From positions 1 to 25,171 of the forward strand of contig FR894541.1 in the NCBI GenBank assembly GCA_000436115.1: 25,171 nucleotides of DNA. The letters are read 5' to 3'. Positions 7,394 to 14,503 of the stretch are shown here, one piece after another. The translations under genes and the position numbers were made by a program. The stretch is from Firmicutes bacterium CAG:534 (GTDB lineage Bacteria; Bacillota; Clostridia; Lachnospirales; Lachnospiraceae). The stretch's first letter is position 1; each line of letters starts with the position of its first letter. The notes under the pieces were generated by a model that was given only the letters and a program-made list of their open reading frames with translations, did not search any database and had not been told where the DNA came from.

Positions 7394-8128
7394 GTGATAA
7401 CATTAAAAGAAAACGAAAGGGTGGATGATCTTCAAAGAAATCATTATAAGATCATCCAAAGCCCCGGAAGGTTCTGCTTCGGGATGGATGCTGTGCTCCT
7501 GTCGGGCTTTGCCAGGGCAGGCGCAGGAAACCGCGTGCTGGATCTTGGAACCGGAACGGGGATCATTCCCATCCTGATGGAAGCCAAAACCCAGGCAGAG
7601 CATTTTGTGGGGCTTGAGATCCAGCCGGACAGTGCAGACATGGCAATGCGGAGTGTGGTGCTGAATGGGCTGGAAAATAAAATAGAGATCGTAACCGGAG
7701 ACATCAAGGAAGCAGACAAGCTATTTGGAGCTGCTTCTTTTCATGTTGTAACCAGTAATCCGCCTTATATGACAGAGCATCACGGCCTTACAAATCCTGA
7801 GGAGCCTAAAGCGATTGCAAGGCATGAGCTGCTCTGCAGCCTGGAGGATGTGATCGCCCAGGCTGCAAAGCTTCTTGTGCCTGGAGGAAATTTTTATATG
7901 GTTCACAGGCCCTTCAGACTGGCAGACATTATGGTGCTGCTCAGAAAGTACCGCCTGGAACCGAAGAGAATGAAACTGGTGTACCCCTTTATCGACCGGG
8001 AACCCAATATGGTACTTCTGGAAGCAAACAGGGGAGGGCGTCCCAGATTAACGGTAGAAAAGCCCCTGATCGTCTACAGGGAGCCGGGTGTATATACAGA
8101 CGAGATCTATGAGATTTATGGCTACTGA
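7394..8128 (+). CDS. TrmN6/YabB-type tRNA (adenine-N6)-methyltransferase
   Basis: Class I SAM-dependent methyltransferase of 244 residues. SAM motif I is VLDLGTGTGI (48-57), and the N6-adenine signature NPPY occupies 122-125 (SNPPYMTEHH). The N-terminal QSPGRFCFGMDAVLL matches the YabB/TrmN6 family, which methylates A37 in certain tRNAs in E. coli; the clostridial target is not proven. Start is GTG at 7394 with GAAAGGGA about 12 bases upstream. Its place between ricT and rsmI matches yabB in Bacillus, except that yabA and the GIY-YIG gene yazA are missing. Confidence 0.88.
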   Translation: MITLKENERVDDLQRNHYKIIQSPGRFCFGMDAVLLSGFARAGAGNRVLDLGTGTGIIPILMEAKTQAEHFVGLEIQPDSADMAMRSVVLNGLENKIEIVTGDIKEADKLFGAASFHVVTSNPPYMTEHHGLTNPEEPKAIARHELLCSLEDVIAQAAKLLVPGGNFYMVHRPFRLADIMVLLRKYRLEPKRMKLVYPFIDREPNMVLLEANRGGRPRLTVEKPLIVYREPGVYTDEIYEIYGY

Positions 8129-8139
8129 CAAGACAGCTG

Positions 8140-8156
8140 GCTGCCTGTAGGGCAGC
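8140..8156 (+). other. small intercistronic hairpin before rsmI
   Basis: GCTGCC (8140-8145) and GGCAGC (8151-8156) form a perfect 6-bp stem with a 5-base loop between the methyltransferase stop and the rsmI ribosome binding site. No T-run follows, so it is not a terminator. It may tune rsmI translation or mRNA stability, or mean nothing. Confidence 0.4.
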
Positions 8157-8172
8157 GGAAGGGTGAGGAAGA

Positions 8173-9009
8173 ATGACAGGAACATTATATCTGTGTGCAA
8201 CACCCATTGGCAATCTGGAGGATATGACACCGAGAGTGGTAGATACCCTTCGGGAGGTGGATCTGATCGCAGCGGAGGATACAAGAAACAGTCTGAAGCT
8301 TTTAAACCATTTTGAGATCAGAACGCCCATGACAAGCTATCATGAATATAATAAGTATGATAAGGCGGATCAACTGATCGGAAACCTTATGGAAGGGAAA
8401 AACATTGCGCTGATCACAGATGCAGGCACTCCCGGTATTTCGGATCCGGGGGAGGTTATGACTGTAAAGTGTCAGGAGGCAGGGATCCCTGTTACTTCCC
8501 TGCCCGGGTGCTGCGCCTGTATTACGGCGCTGACTCTTTCGGGTCTATCCACCAGGAGATTTTGTTTTGAAGGATTTCTGCCCTCTGACAAGAAGGACAG
8601 GAAATTTGTCCTTCAGGAGCTACAGAAGGAAACGAGAACCATAGTCCTGTATGAAGCGCCCCATCATCTGAAACGCACTTTAGAGGAATTATCTAGTACC
8701 CTTGGACAAAGAAGGATCACCCTGTGCCGGGAACTGACCAAGAAATTTGAGACGGTCTTTCCTACAACGCTTACGGAGGCGGTAGCCTATTATCAGGAAA
8801 ACGAACCCAGAGGGGAATACGTTCTTGTGTTGGAAGGACTCAGCCGGGAAAGCCTTGAAAACAGCCGGAAAATCAAGTGGGAAGGCATTTCCATAGAAGA
8901 ACATATGAAGCAATATACCGACCAGAATATTGACAAAAAAGAAGCTATGAAACTGGTGGCAGCGGACCGGGGGATCAGCAAACGGGAGGTATATCAGGCC
9001 TTGCTATAG
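8173..9009 (+). CDS. rsmI: RsmI, 16S rRNA C1402 2'-O-methyltransferase
   Basis: Tetrapyrrole-methylase-fold enzyme of 278 residues that methylates the ribose of C1402 in 16S rRNA, tuning decoding at the P site. Motifs: LYLCATPIGNLEDMT (5-19), DLIAAEDTRNS (30-40), ALITDAGTPGISDPG near 78-92 and GCCACITALTLSGL near 115-128, where many homologues have GPSA. The ATG is preceded by GGGTGAGGAAG. It is the last gene of the nine-gene operon; no clear terminator follows, so some readthrough into the CAP gene is possible. Confidence 0.95.
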   Translation: MTGTLYLCATPIGNLEDMTPRVVDTLREVDLIAAEDTRNSLKLLNHFEIRTPMTSYHEYNKYDKADQLIGNLMEGKNIALITDAGTPGISDPGEVMTVKCQEAGIPVTSLPGCCACITALTLSGLSTRRFCFEGFLPSDKKDRKFVLQELQKETRTIVLYEAPHHLKRTLEELSSTLGQRRITLCRELTKKFETVFPTTLTEAVAYYQENEPRGEYVLVLEGLSRESLENSRKIKWEGISIEEHMKQYTDQNIDKKEAMKLVAADRGISKREVYQALL

Positions 9010-9041
9010 CAGGAAAAAGTTTTTCAAGAAAATGGTAATTT

Positions 9042-9095
9042 GGTACTTGTATTTTTTGATGGATGTAGTACTATATAAGTAGAAAAAGTAGTACT
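9042..9095 (+). promoter_or_regulatory. CAP-gene promoter region with repeated RGTACT boxes
   Basis: GTAGTACT occurs twice as an exact direct repeat (9065-9072 and 9088-9095), 23 bp apart, and a related GGTACT sits at 9042-9047. Each box holds the palindrome AGTACT or near it. A plausible promoter is embedded: TTGTAT (9047-9052), 16 bases, TACTAT (9069-9074), or TATAAG at 9074-9079. Spacing close to two helical turns suggests an operator for a dimeric or tandem-binding regulator. No known consensus matched securely. Confidence 0.4.
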
Positions 9096-9106
9096 TTAGT
9101 ATGGAA

Positions 9107-9127
9107 TTTTCTCCCATAGGGAGAGAA
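9107..9127 (+). other. 5' UTR hairpin before the CAP gene
   Basis: TTTTCTCCC (9107-9115) pairs with GGGAGAGAA (9119-9127) around a 3-base loop: nine pairs with one G-T. It ends only a few bases before the AAGGAAG ribosome binding site. No T-run follows, so it is more likely an mRNA-stability or translation-control element than a terminator. Confidence 0.5.
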
Positions 9128-9146
9128 AGGGAAGGAAGTGTTAAGT

Positions 9147-9725
9147 ATGAGTAAAGCAAAAATTACTAAAGTTGGAATTTGCTTAGCGCTTGCACTGGTA
9201 TTAGCAGGGGGTGGTATTTTCTATTACAATACCGCTATCAAAGAAGTAGGAGAGCTTACACAGGAGGCAGCGGCAAGAGATGATAGTATTCCTGCTGACG
9301 GCATAGTTTATATCGAACCTGAAATGGTCAGCTTGGCAGATTCTCTTTCAGGAAGTGCAGATTCACAGGCAGCAGCGCAGGCAGCATTTGACATTGTGAA
9401 TGCAAAGAGACAGGAGGCAGGGCTCAGCGCACTGTCATGGAATTCCGGTCTTGAGCAGGCATCCGCAGTAAGAGCTGTAGAGGCATCTGAGTCTTTCTCA
9501 CATACCCGTCCGAATGGCTCTGACTGGTGGACAGTTAACAGTAACCTGATGTATGGTGAGAACCTTGCAAAGGGCTATGCTACCGCTGGTTCAGCAGTAG
9601 ATGCATGGCTTGCATCTCCTACACACAAGGCTAACATCATGGATGCAGAATTCACATCAGGCGCCATTGCAATCCATATTGGAAGTAATGGACAGTGGTT
9701 CTGGGCACAGGAGTTCGGCTACTAA
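9147..9725 (+). CDS. CAP (SCP/PR-1) domain extracellular protein
   Basis: A 192-residue protein with a basic start, one membrane segment (about 9-27) and a C-terminal CAP domain (about 75-192). No lipobox cysteine and no LPXTG-like motif are present, so it is either secreted or N-terminally anchored. Family residues are visible: His119 in FSHTRPNG, Glu138 in YGENLAKGY and His160 in WLASPTHKANIM, followed by WFWAQEFGY at the very end. Bacterial CAP proteins are extracellular and often of unknown activity. The frame contains a GTG at 9138, but AAGGAAG (9132-9138) overlaps it and sits eight bases before ATG 9147. The gene seems monocistronic, with its own promoter region, leader hairpin and strong terminator, which suggests high or controlled expression. 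Confidence 0.9.
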   Translation: MSKAKITKVGICLALALVLAGGGIFYYNTAIKEVGELTQEAAARDDSIPADGIVYIEPEMVSLADSLSGSADSQAAAQAAFDIVNAKRQEAGLSALSWNSGLEQASAVRAVEASESFSHTRPNGSDWWTVNSNLMYGENLAKGYATAGSAVDAWLASPTHKANIMDAEFTSGAIAIHIGSNGQWFWAQEFGY

Positions 9726-9736
9726 AGCTAATTTCA

Positions 9737-9768
9737 AAATACCACATCTTCGGATGTGGTATTTTTTT
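9737..9768 (+). terminator. strong Rho-independent terminator after the CAP gene
   Basis: A perfect 12-bp stem, from AAATACCACATC (9737-9748) to GATGTGGTATTT (9753-9764), is capped by the extra-stable C(TTCG)G tetraloop and followed by continuing T (to 9768). It starts 11 bases after the CAP stop codon. Confidence 0.95.
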
Positions 9769-9769
9769 G

Positions 9770-9798
9770 TGGATTTTTAAGGGCCTTTATTGTAAAAT
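9770..9798 (+). promoter_or_regulatory. possible promoter of the sortase gene
   Basis: TAAAAT (9793-9798) is a fair -10, but the sequence 17 bases upstream (TGGATT) is a poor -35. A promoter is expected here because the CAP terminator immediately precedes it; the exact element is uncertain. Confidence 0.3.
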
Positions 9799-9834
9799 AA
9801 GGGTAAGCTGTTGAAGCGTGAAAAGGGATTGTAA

Positions 9835-10644
9835 TTGGAAACGGGGAAGGATATGAAGAAAAATATTTACAAAATAATTTTGGGATTTTGTCTTGTAATC
9901 ATGGTAGTTGCCTCTGTCAATATCTATTTACTGACCAGAGAGTACCAAAAGGGAATTAATGAATATAAGCAGCTCGAAAAGTATGTGGAAGTAGTAAAGG
10001 AGCCGGAGGCGCAGCTTCCGTCACAGCAGGATCAGGATCTGGAGGAAGAGACTGCAGAGTCTGTAATCCCGGTTTCCCTTGAAATTGATTTTGACCAGCT
10101 GAGGGAAATCAATGATGATATTGTCGGATGGCTGTACTACGAACCGCTGGATCTCAGTTACCCTATTGTGCGTGGGGATGATAATGAATATTATACGCAT
10201 TACACCTTTGAAAATGAGAAGGTCAGCTCAGGAGCTATTTTCATGGATTTCCTTAACAGGAAGGACTTCAGTGATTACAACACCATTATTTACGGACATA
10301 ATATGAGAAATGGAACCATGTTTGGTTCTTTAAAGAAGCTGATGAATGATACCTCTATTGTGGAGGAAGATCCTTATTTCTATGTTTTTACAGAGGATAA
10401 GGCTTTCATGTATGAGATTGCTTCCCTGTATATTACAAATGTGGAATCAGAAACCTATAACCTGATCGCTTCCGAGGAGGATCAGCAGGATTATATCGAA
10501 TATATCCAGAAGGTATCATCATGGTATTGGGATAAGGAGATCACTTCCGCAGATAAGATCGTTACACTATCTACCTGCCATGGACTGCACAGCGATAACA
10601 GAACGGTAGTGCATGGGGTGTTAATCGCTTCCGAAGACCGGTAA
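9835..10644 (+). CDS. class B sortase
   Basis: Membrane-anchored cysteine transpeptidase that links sorted proteins to the cell wall. The 269 residues comprise a basic N-terminus, one membrane segment (about 13-33), an acidic linker rich in Glu/Gln and a catalytic domain from about 85. Catalytic residues are visible: His155 (IIYGHN), Cys248 in TLSTC and Arg256 (SDNRTVVHG). WLYYEPLDLSYPIVRGDDNEYY is typical of class B. The TTG at 9835 has AAAAGGGA seven bases upstream and is chosen; the internal ATG at 9853 is too close to its GGGGAAGG. No LPXTG- or NPQTN-like substrate is encoded in the window. Its 3' end overlaps the convergent pseudopilin-like gene by 24 bp. Confidence 0.93.
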   Translation: METGKDMKKNIYKIILGFCLVIMVVASVNIYLLTREYQKGINEYKQLEKYVEVVKEPEAQLPSQQDQDLEEETAESVIPVSLEIDFDQLREINDDIVGWLYYEPLDLSYPIVRGDDNEYYTHYTFENEKVSSGAIFMDFLNRKDFSDYNTIIYGHNMRNGTMFGSLKKLMNDTSIVEEDPYFYVFTEDKAFMYEIASLYITNVESETYNLIASEEDQQDYIEYIQKVSSWYWDKEITSADKIVTLSTCHGLHSDNRTVVHGVLIASEDR

Positions 10645-11088
10645 GGACTGGTCAAGCTCAGGGGTGGAAAGGTTTATGACCTGCCAGCTGTCTACCTGCA
10701 AATAGTCCTGATCCGGAGTGGAAGGATAAACAGGTGATACGGATACGCGCAAAATCTGATTTTCATTGATCGTACAATCAAAGGTAAAAGAGTCTGTAAG
10801 AGACTCTTTTATTTTTTGCTCGTAGGCATCTCTGCTGTCGCTTTGCTCATAGAAGGACGCCAGCCTGCCAGAAAGATCATACAGGGTCTGCTGCGCCTCA
10901 TTGCAGGCAGAATAATAGGCAGTGGTCCTTTCTGCAAGCTTCTGGCTTAAGCGGTAATCAGCATTGGCGCTGGTGATCGATAAACCGGCAAAGCAGACAA
11001 GACATAGGATCACTATAATAATGAGCACAGATGAGGTGCCGATGTTCAGGCCATAATTCTTTTTTCTGGAAACAGGTTCATTACTCAT
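10621..11088 (-). CDS. small single-TM protein, last gene of pseudopilin-like operon
   Basis: Not recognised as a named family. The 155 residues have a short basic, Lys-Lys-containing head, one membrane segment (about 18-39) and an extracytoplasmic domain with a helical amphipathic stretch (about 45-95), then a beta-rich tail. This architecture is pilin-like. A possible prepilin site is Gly13-Leu14 (KKNYG then LNIGT), but the conserved Glu at +5 is absent, as in some minor pseudopilins. The start overlaps the upstream gene by 8 bp, with AAGGAG upstream, so translation is probably coupled. Its stop lies inside the sortase gene on the opposite strand. Confidence 0.7.
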   Translation of the reverse strand: MSNEPVSRKKNYGLNIGTSSVLIIIVILCLVCFAGLSITSANADYRLSQKLAERTTAYYSACNEAQQTLYDLSGRLASFYEQSDSRDAYEQKIKESLTDSFTFDCTINENQILRVSVSPVYPSTPDQDYLQVDSWQVINLSTPELDQSLPVFGSD

Positions 11089-11545
11089 AAAGGTTCTCCT
11101 TTTGAGGATACAGGGTAACTGTCAGGTCATAAATGGAAGAGGAAGCAGATGAAACAGCGTCTCCTTTCCATACGGAAACAGAACAGGAAAGAAGGGGGCT
11201 GTTTTTTGTAATGGACGCATATAAAACATAGGAGCAGGCATCTGCCTGGGAAACAGGCTGAAAGTCCTGGTCCAGATAGACGGTAATCGTGCTTTCTTCC
11301 TCATCAGAGCTCAGATCGCCCTGCAAAATTTCATTCATAACAGTTTCATCTCCCTGACAGCCATAAAAGATTTCGGCGGTGTTCTGACACCATTCCAGGG
11401 AATGATTTAACTCCACGCTTTTTTGACTTAAGAGATGGGAGCCAACAAAAAGCTTTACACAGATAGCGCCGGCCAAAGAGAAGAAAAGAATGGAAACGAT
11501 CAGCTCCATCAGGAAAAGGCCTGATCTGGAAGAATTGTTATTCAT
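11081..11545 (-). CDS. prepilin-like protein with class III leader
   Basis: A 154-residue protein with the clearest prepilin N-terminus in the cluster: a short polar leader ending SRSG, cleavage expected after Gly9, then LFLME, which places Glu14 at +5, followed by a hydrophobic helix to about residue 30. A helical segment (30-60) and a beta-rich region follow, as in GspH/I/J-type minor pseudopilins. It would need a prepilin peptidase, which the window does not encode. Start overlaps the upstream gene by 8 bp; AGGAGG lies about 11 bases before the ATG. Confidence 0.78.
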   Translation of the reverse strand: MNNNSSRSGLFLMELIVSILFFSLAGAICVKLFVGSHLLSQKSVELNHSLEWCQNTAEIFYGCQGDETVMNEILQGDLSSDEEESTITVYLDQDFQPVSQADACSYVLYASITKNSPLLSCSVSVWKGDAVSSASSSIYDLTVTLYPQKENLYE

Positions 11546-12035
11546 GGTGCATCAGCCCTCCTGTGTGTATAGAGATATAAAGTACATAGCTTTCCTTAGA
11601 TGACAGGGAAATCGTGCATTTCAGTAAATTGTCGTTTACCGGGGCAAGTGTAAAATCGGAAACGGAAAGAATATCCTGACCGGCTTCAGGTCCTAAAATA
11701 AGATCTGATTTACACATCAGCTCTTTCAGGTGCCCTTCATAGGCGTAGAGATAAGTTTGATAGCTGCTGCCCGTGGAAGCTTCGGTGATCACAAGAGCCG
11801 GCAGATCTTCTAACTGTCCTACGGAAATCTGCCCGTCTTTGTCGGATTGACGCACCTTTTCCGTTATATAAGCAAGTGCCGTCCTGGTATTAAAATTGTT
11901 TTCCATGTTTGTGACTGTTTTGCCGTAAATGTCAGCGCCAATGGAAATCAGAAAAATGGCGGAAAGGGCAAAAAGGCAAAAGAGTGCAATAACAAAAAAG
12001 ATATCAATAATATGTCTTTGTTGTTTTTCCAGCAC
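11538..12035 (-). CDS. pseudopilin-like protein (possibly DUF4860 family)
   Basis: A 165-residue protein with a short charged head, one hydrophobic segment (about 10-32) and an extracytoplasmic domain. It begins with GTG; GGAGG lies six bases upstream on the reverse strand, a convincing start. The head lacks a Gly followed by xxxxE, having instead IIDIFFVI with Asp at the junction, so processing by prepilin peptidase is doubtful. The long helix after the membrane segment (NNFNTRTALAYITEKVRQ) is typical of pilin-like proteins. It resembles proteins I recall as DUF4860 from Lachnospiraceae, but this is from memory. Coupled to the next gene by an 8-bp overlap. Confidence 0.7.
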   Translation of the reverse strand: MLEKQQRHIIDIFFVIALFCLFALSAIFLISIGADIYGKTVTNMENNFNTRTALAYITEKVRQSDKDGQISVGQLEDLPALVITEASTGSSYQTYLYAYEGHLKELMCKSDLILGPEAGQDILSVSDFTLAPVNDNLLKCTISLSSKESYVLYISIHTGGLMHHE

Positions 12036-12058
12036 AACAGGCCTCCATAGGGTAAGAA

Positions 12059-12385
12059 TTATTTCAGGGTTACAATGGTGACATCCGGTCGGATATTGGA
12101 GCCGATCGGTTGATAATCAACAAAAAACAGGCTTTTATCATAAGTAAGACCATAATGCTCCTCCATATAGGACAGACTTGGGGGATAAAAGCCTTCCACA
12201 GCGTAGCAGTGGATGATGTCTCTATTCAGAGCGGTTTCCAGGCTTTCTTTTTGTCTGCTGACCGTGGTGCTGCCAATGGAAGAAAGCAAAAGCACGAAGA
12301 TCAGGATCAGCATAGGACAGATAAAATAGATAGCCCTTATCCTTGGAAAAAAGGTCTTGTCATTTTTAGATGAAAAGCGGTTCAT
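12059..12385 (-). CDS. small single-TM protein, GspG-like tail
   Basis: Unnamed 108-residue protein with a basic 17-residue head, one membrane segment (about 18-38), a helix, and a short C-terminal region reading GFYPPSLSYMEEHYGL then FFVDYQPIGSN. The YP-x-SL...L...YG pattern recalls the end of major pseudopilins, where an aligned Tyr-Pro precedes a short beta region. No Gly-xxxx-Glu cleavage motif is present. A good AAGGAG is six bases before the ATG. It lies 10 bp after the GspF-like gene and is probably a structural subunit of the same apparatus. Confidence 0.68.
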   Translation of the reverse strand: MNRFSSKNDKTFFPRIRAIYFICPMLILIFVLLLSSIGSTTVSRQKESLETALNRDIIHCYAVEGFYPPSLSYMEEHYGLTYDKSLFFVDYQPIGSNIRPDVTIVTLK

Positions 12386-12395
12386 AATAGTCTCC

Positions 12396-13442
12396 TTAAC
12401 CGATACTGGACATAATGCCCATCAGAGGAAGTAAAACAGACAGAAGGATAATGCCTACCACAAGAGATAAAAGAATGACCAGGGTAGGCTCAATAATAGA
12501 AATGATCCTGCTCATCTGCTTATCCGTTTCCTTTTCATAGTTCTGGGCAATCTGCTTCATAACTGCATCGATGGAACCGGATTTAAACCCAACGGCAACC
12601 ATGCGGGAATAAAGATTGGAGAAGATCTCTGCATGGGCAAGGGCCTCCGGCAGGTTGGAATTTTGAAGAAGCTCTTTTTTGCAAAGCTCTATTTTGTCAG
12701 CCATGGCTTTGTTTTCCACGATCTCGGAAATCATATCCAGACTTTGATAGGTATCCATGCCGCTGGTAAAGGCAAGGTACATACCGCTGGCAAAACGTCC
12801 TGCGGCCACCTTGTCATAAAAGCTTTTGGTCAGTGGAAAGCGGGTTAAAAACGCAGTGATCTTTTTGCGCCCCGCAGGAAGCCTGTAAAAGGCCATGCAG
12901 GCAGCTACCAGCACAAACAAAAGAATCGTGATAACAATAGAATATCTGCTGAGAGTATTGCCCACCTGCAGGAGCGTCCGGGCCAGAGGGCTCATTTCCG
13001 CACCGAGCTGTACAAAGACCTGACGGAAAATAGGAAGCACCTTGACAATGAGCACAAAGATGACTACCAGCATCATAACAATCATGATCAGTGGGTAGGT
13101 AACAGCAGAGCGGATGCTTTCGGAAATGGCCTCCTCACGCTCGTAATACTGCGCAAGGGAAAGCAGAACCGTGTCCAGGTTGCCGGATTCCTCTCCAAGT
13201 GCAGTAAGCTTGATCACATAATTAGGGAAAACGCCGGTTTGTTCCAGAGCCTTTGAAAAATATTCTCCCTGTTTACAGGCATTTCCGATCTGGGTAAGAA
13301 GCTCCTTTCCTTCCTTACTGACCGTGTCATGGATCAGAATGTCCATGCCCTCGGCCGGTGTGATGCCGGCTTTGATGATCAGGGCTGTCTGGCGGCAAAA
13401 AGCGGCAATTTCCGTATTAGATAAAATTTTTGGCTGTTTCAT
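12396..13442 (-). CDS. GspF/PilC-type platform membrane protein
   Basis: Inner-membrane platform protein of type II secretion and type IV pilus machines; it couples the cytoplasmic motor to pilin assembly. Two T2SSF repeats are visible in 348 residues: repeat one near 10-135 (FCRQTALIIKAGITPAEGM, then ALGEESGNLD), repeat two near 215-330 (SGMYLAFTSGMDTYQSL, then VGFKSGSIDAVM). Hydrophobic segments lie near 115-140, 165-187 and 318-343. ComGB in Bacillus competence is the same family. The usual partner ATPase (GspE/PilB/ComGA) is not adjacent: the preceding gene is a transglutaminase and the followers are pilin-like. Confidence 0.92.
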   Translation of the reverse strand: MKQPKILSNTEIAAFCRQTALIIKAGITPAEGMDILIHDTVSKEGKELLTQIGNACKQGEYFSKALEQTGVFPNYVIKLTALGEESGNLDTVLLSLAQYYEREEAISESIRSAVTYPLIMIVMMLVVIFVLIVKVLPIFRQVFVQLGAEMSPLARTLLQVGNTLSRYSIVITILLFVLVAACMAFYRLPAGRKKITAFLTRFPLTKSFYDKVAAGRFASGMYLAFTSGMDTYQSLDMISEIVENKAMADKIELCKKELLQNSNLPEALAHAEIFSNLYSRMVAVGFKSGSIDAVMKQIAQNYEKETDKQMSRIISIIEPTLVILLSLVVGIILLSVLLPLMGIMSSIG

Positions 13443-13458
13443 AAAAGCACCATGCCTT

Positions 13459-14376
13459 TCAATAAATATATTTGGTGACGTAATTGCTTCCGTCCCCGAT
13501 AAAGCTTTTCAGTTCTTTTTCTTTTGCATTGGCAGCAAAGGTGGGATCCATAAGAGACCAGTTCTGGCCGTCAAACTGAATGATCCCGTTGACCCAGCCC
13601 TGATCCTCTACATAGGTGCTGATCCAGGCGTGATAGGCTTCGCCGGCATAACCCACCTCCAGTCTGGTAGGGATCTGCTGGGATCTGAGCATACTTGCCA
13701 TAACAGAGGAGTAATCCAGACAGATTCCCGTTTTGGAGCGAAGGATCTCATCCACATCAGGGATGTAGCCGCTCTTTACATTTTCGGCCTTATCATAATC
13801 ATAGGTAATGTTTTCTACCACATAGTTATAAACACTGATGATGACTTCCAGATCATCATGGCAATTTGCAGACAGATCCTTGGCGGCAGCCACGACCTGG
13901 CTGGAGGCGTCAAATTTTACATATTGGTTGGGATAAAGGAAGGCCCCCATGGCATTGGTGATCTCAACAGGAATTTCCTGTGAAAAAATAGTGGCGTACT
14001 GGCTGCCCTCCACATTTTCGTAGACGCCTACGGTATAAGCTCCTGTTCCGGCAGACAATGGAAATACTTCATAATCACTGCTGACCATATCGTAGGTGTA
14101 GGTCATGTAGTCAGGGCCGGTGAGCTGCAGTTTGACGTTGGAATTGCTTCCAAGGTAGGCGGCCATGATATATCCTTCGGAAGCATTGGAAGCATCGACT
14201 GTTACATATTCATTTGAAAAGACAATCCTGCCGTCTGCAGAAGGAACCAGGCAGACCGGTGTATTGTCCCTGATGGTGGTAGAAGCGGATACATAAGCCT
14301 CCTGCTTTTTCTGACATCCGAAAAGGAACAGGACAATACATAAGAATACAGGCAGTATTTTTACTTTAAATGTCAT
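13459..14376 (-). CDS. transglutaminase-like lipoprotein
   Basis: A 305-residue predicted lipoprotein. The signal peptide ends in the lipobox LFGC, so Cys21 should be lipidated and the protein anchored outside the membrane. A region of about 35-140 looks beta-rich. The C-terminal transglutaminase core (about 165-290) keeps the full papain-like triad: Cys219 (KTGICLDYSS), His249 (AYHAWIS) and Asp277 (SLMDPTF). It might crosslink, cleave or transfer acyl groups on wall or surface proteins. It is first in the operon, 16 bp before gspF, with its own TGGAAA-N17-TATAAT promoter and an AGGAG eight bases before the ATG. Confidence 0.9.
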   Translation of the reverse strand: MTFKVKILPVFLCIVLFLFGCQKKQEAYVSASTTIRDNTPVCLVPSADGRIVFSNEYVTVDASNASEGYIMAAYLGSNSNVKLQLTGPDYMTYTYDMVSSDYEVFPLSAGTGAYTVGVYENVEGSQYATIFSQEIPVEITNAMGAFLYPNQYVKFDASSQVVAAAKDLSANCHDDLEVIISVYNYVVENITYDYDKAENVKSGYIPDVDEILRSKTGICLDYSSVMASMLRSQQIPTRLEVGYAGEAYHAWISTYVEDQGWVNGIIQFDGQNWSLMDPTFAANAKEKELKSFIGDGSNYVTKYIY

Positions 14377-14395
14377 ATTTTTTTCTCCTGCTCTG

Positions 14396-14424
14396 ATTAT
14401 AATAGAAATGGCAGAAATTTTCCA
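14396..14424 (-). promoter_or_regulatory. promoter of the transglutaminase-pseudopilin operon
   Basis: On the reverse strand, TGGAAA (14424-14419) is separated by 17 bases from a perfect TATAAT (14401-14396). Transcription would start near 14390, about 13 bases before the ATG at 14376, leaving almost no leader and no room for a riboswitch. Confidence 0.7.
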
Positions 14425-14463
14425 TATGGGGATAAGATTTGAGAAGCAAAAAAGGTCATTTTA

Positions 14464-14472
14464 TGCTATAAT
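14464..14472 (+). promoter_or_regulatory. extended -10 promoter of the GGDEF gene
   Basis: TGCTATAAT (14464-14472) is a perfect extended -10 element. The -35 region 17 bases upstream (AAGCAA) is weak, as extended -10 promoters allow. It lies 32 bases before the GTG start and back to back with the reverse promoter at 14396-14424. Confidence 0.75.
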
Positions 14473-14503
14473 TTAATTAAATTATTTATTGGGGGAATGC
14501 CGG

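Noticed and set aside
9001..9030. GAAAAAGTTTTTC palindrome after rsmI as a terminator
   Set aside because: Only A-T pairs in a short stem without a real loop and without a T-run after it.
13324..13983. 219-codon forward frame opposite gspF/transglutaminase
   Set aside because: No RBS, crosses the operon junction; the reverse genes have clear motifs and ribosome binding sites.
14377..14503. Possible c-di-GMP riboswitch before the pseudopilin operon
   Set aside because: The predicted start point leaves a leader of only about 13 bases and no conserved riboswitch core is visible.
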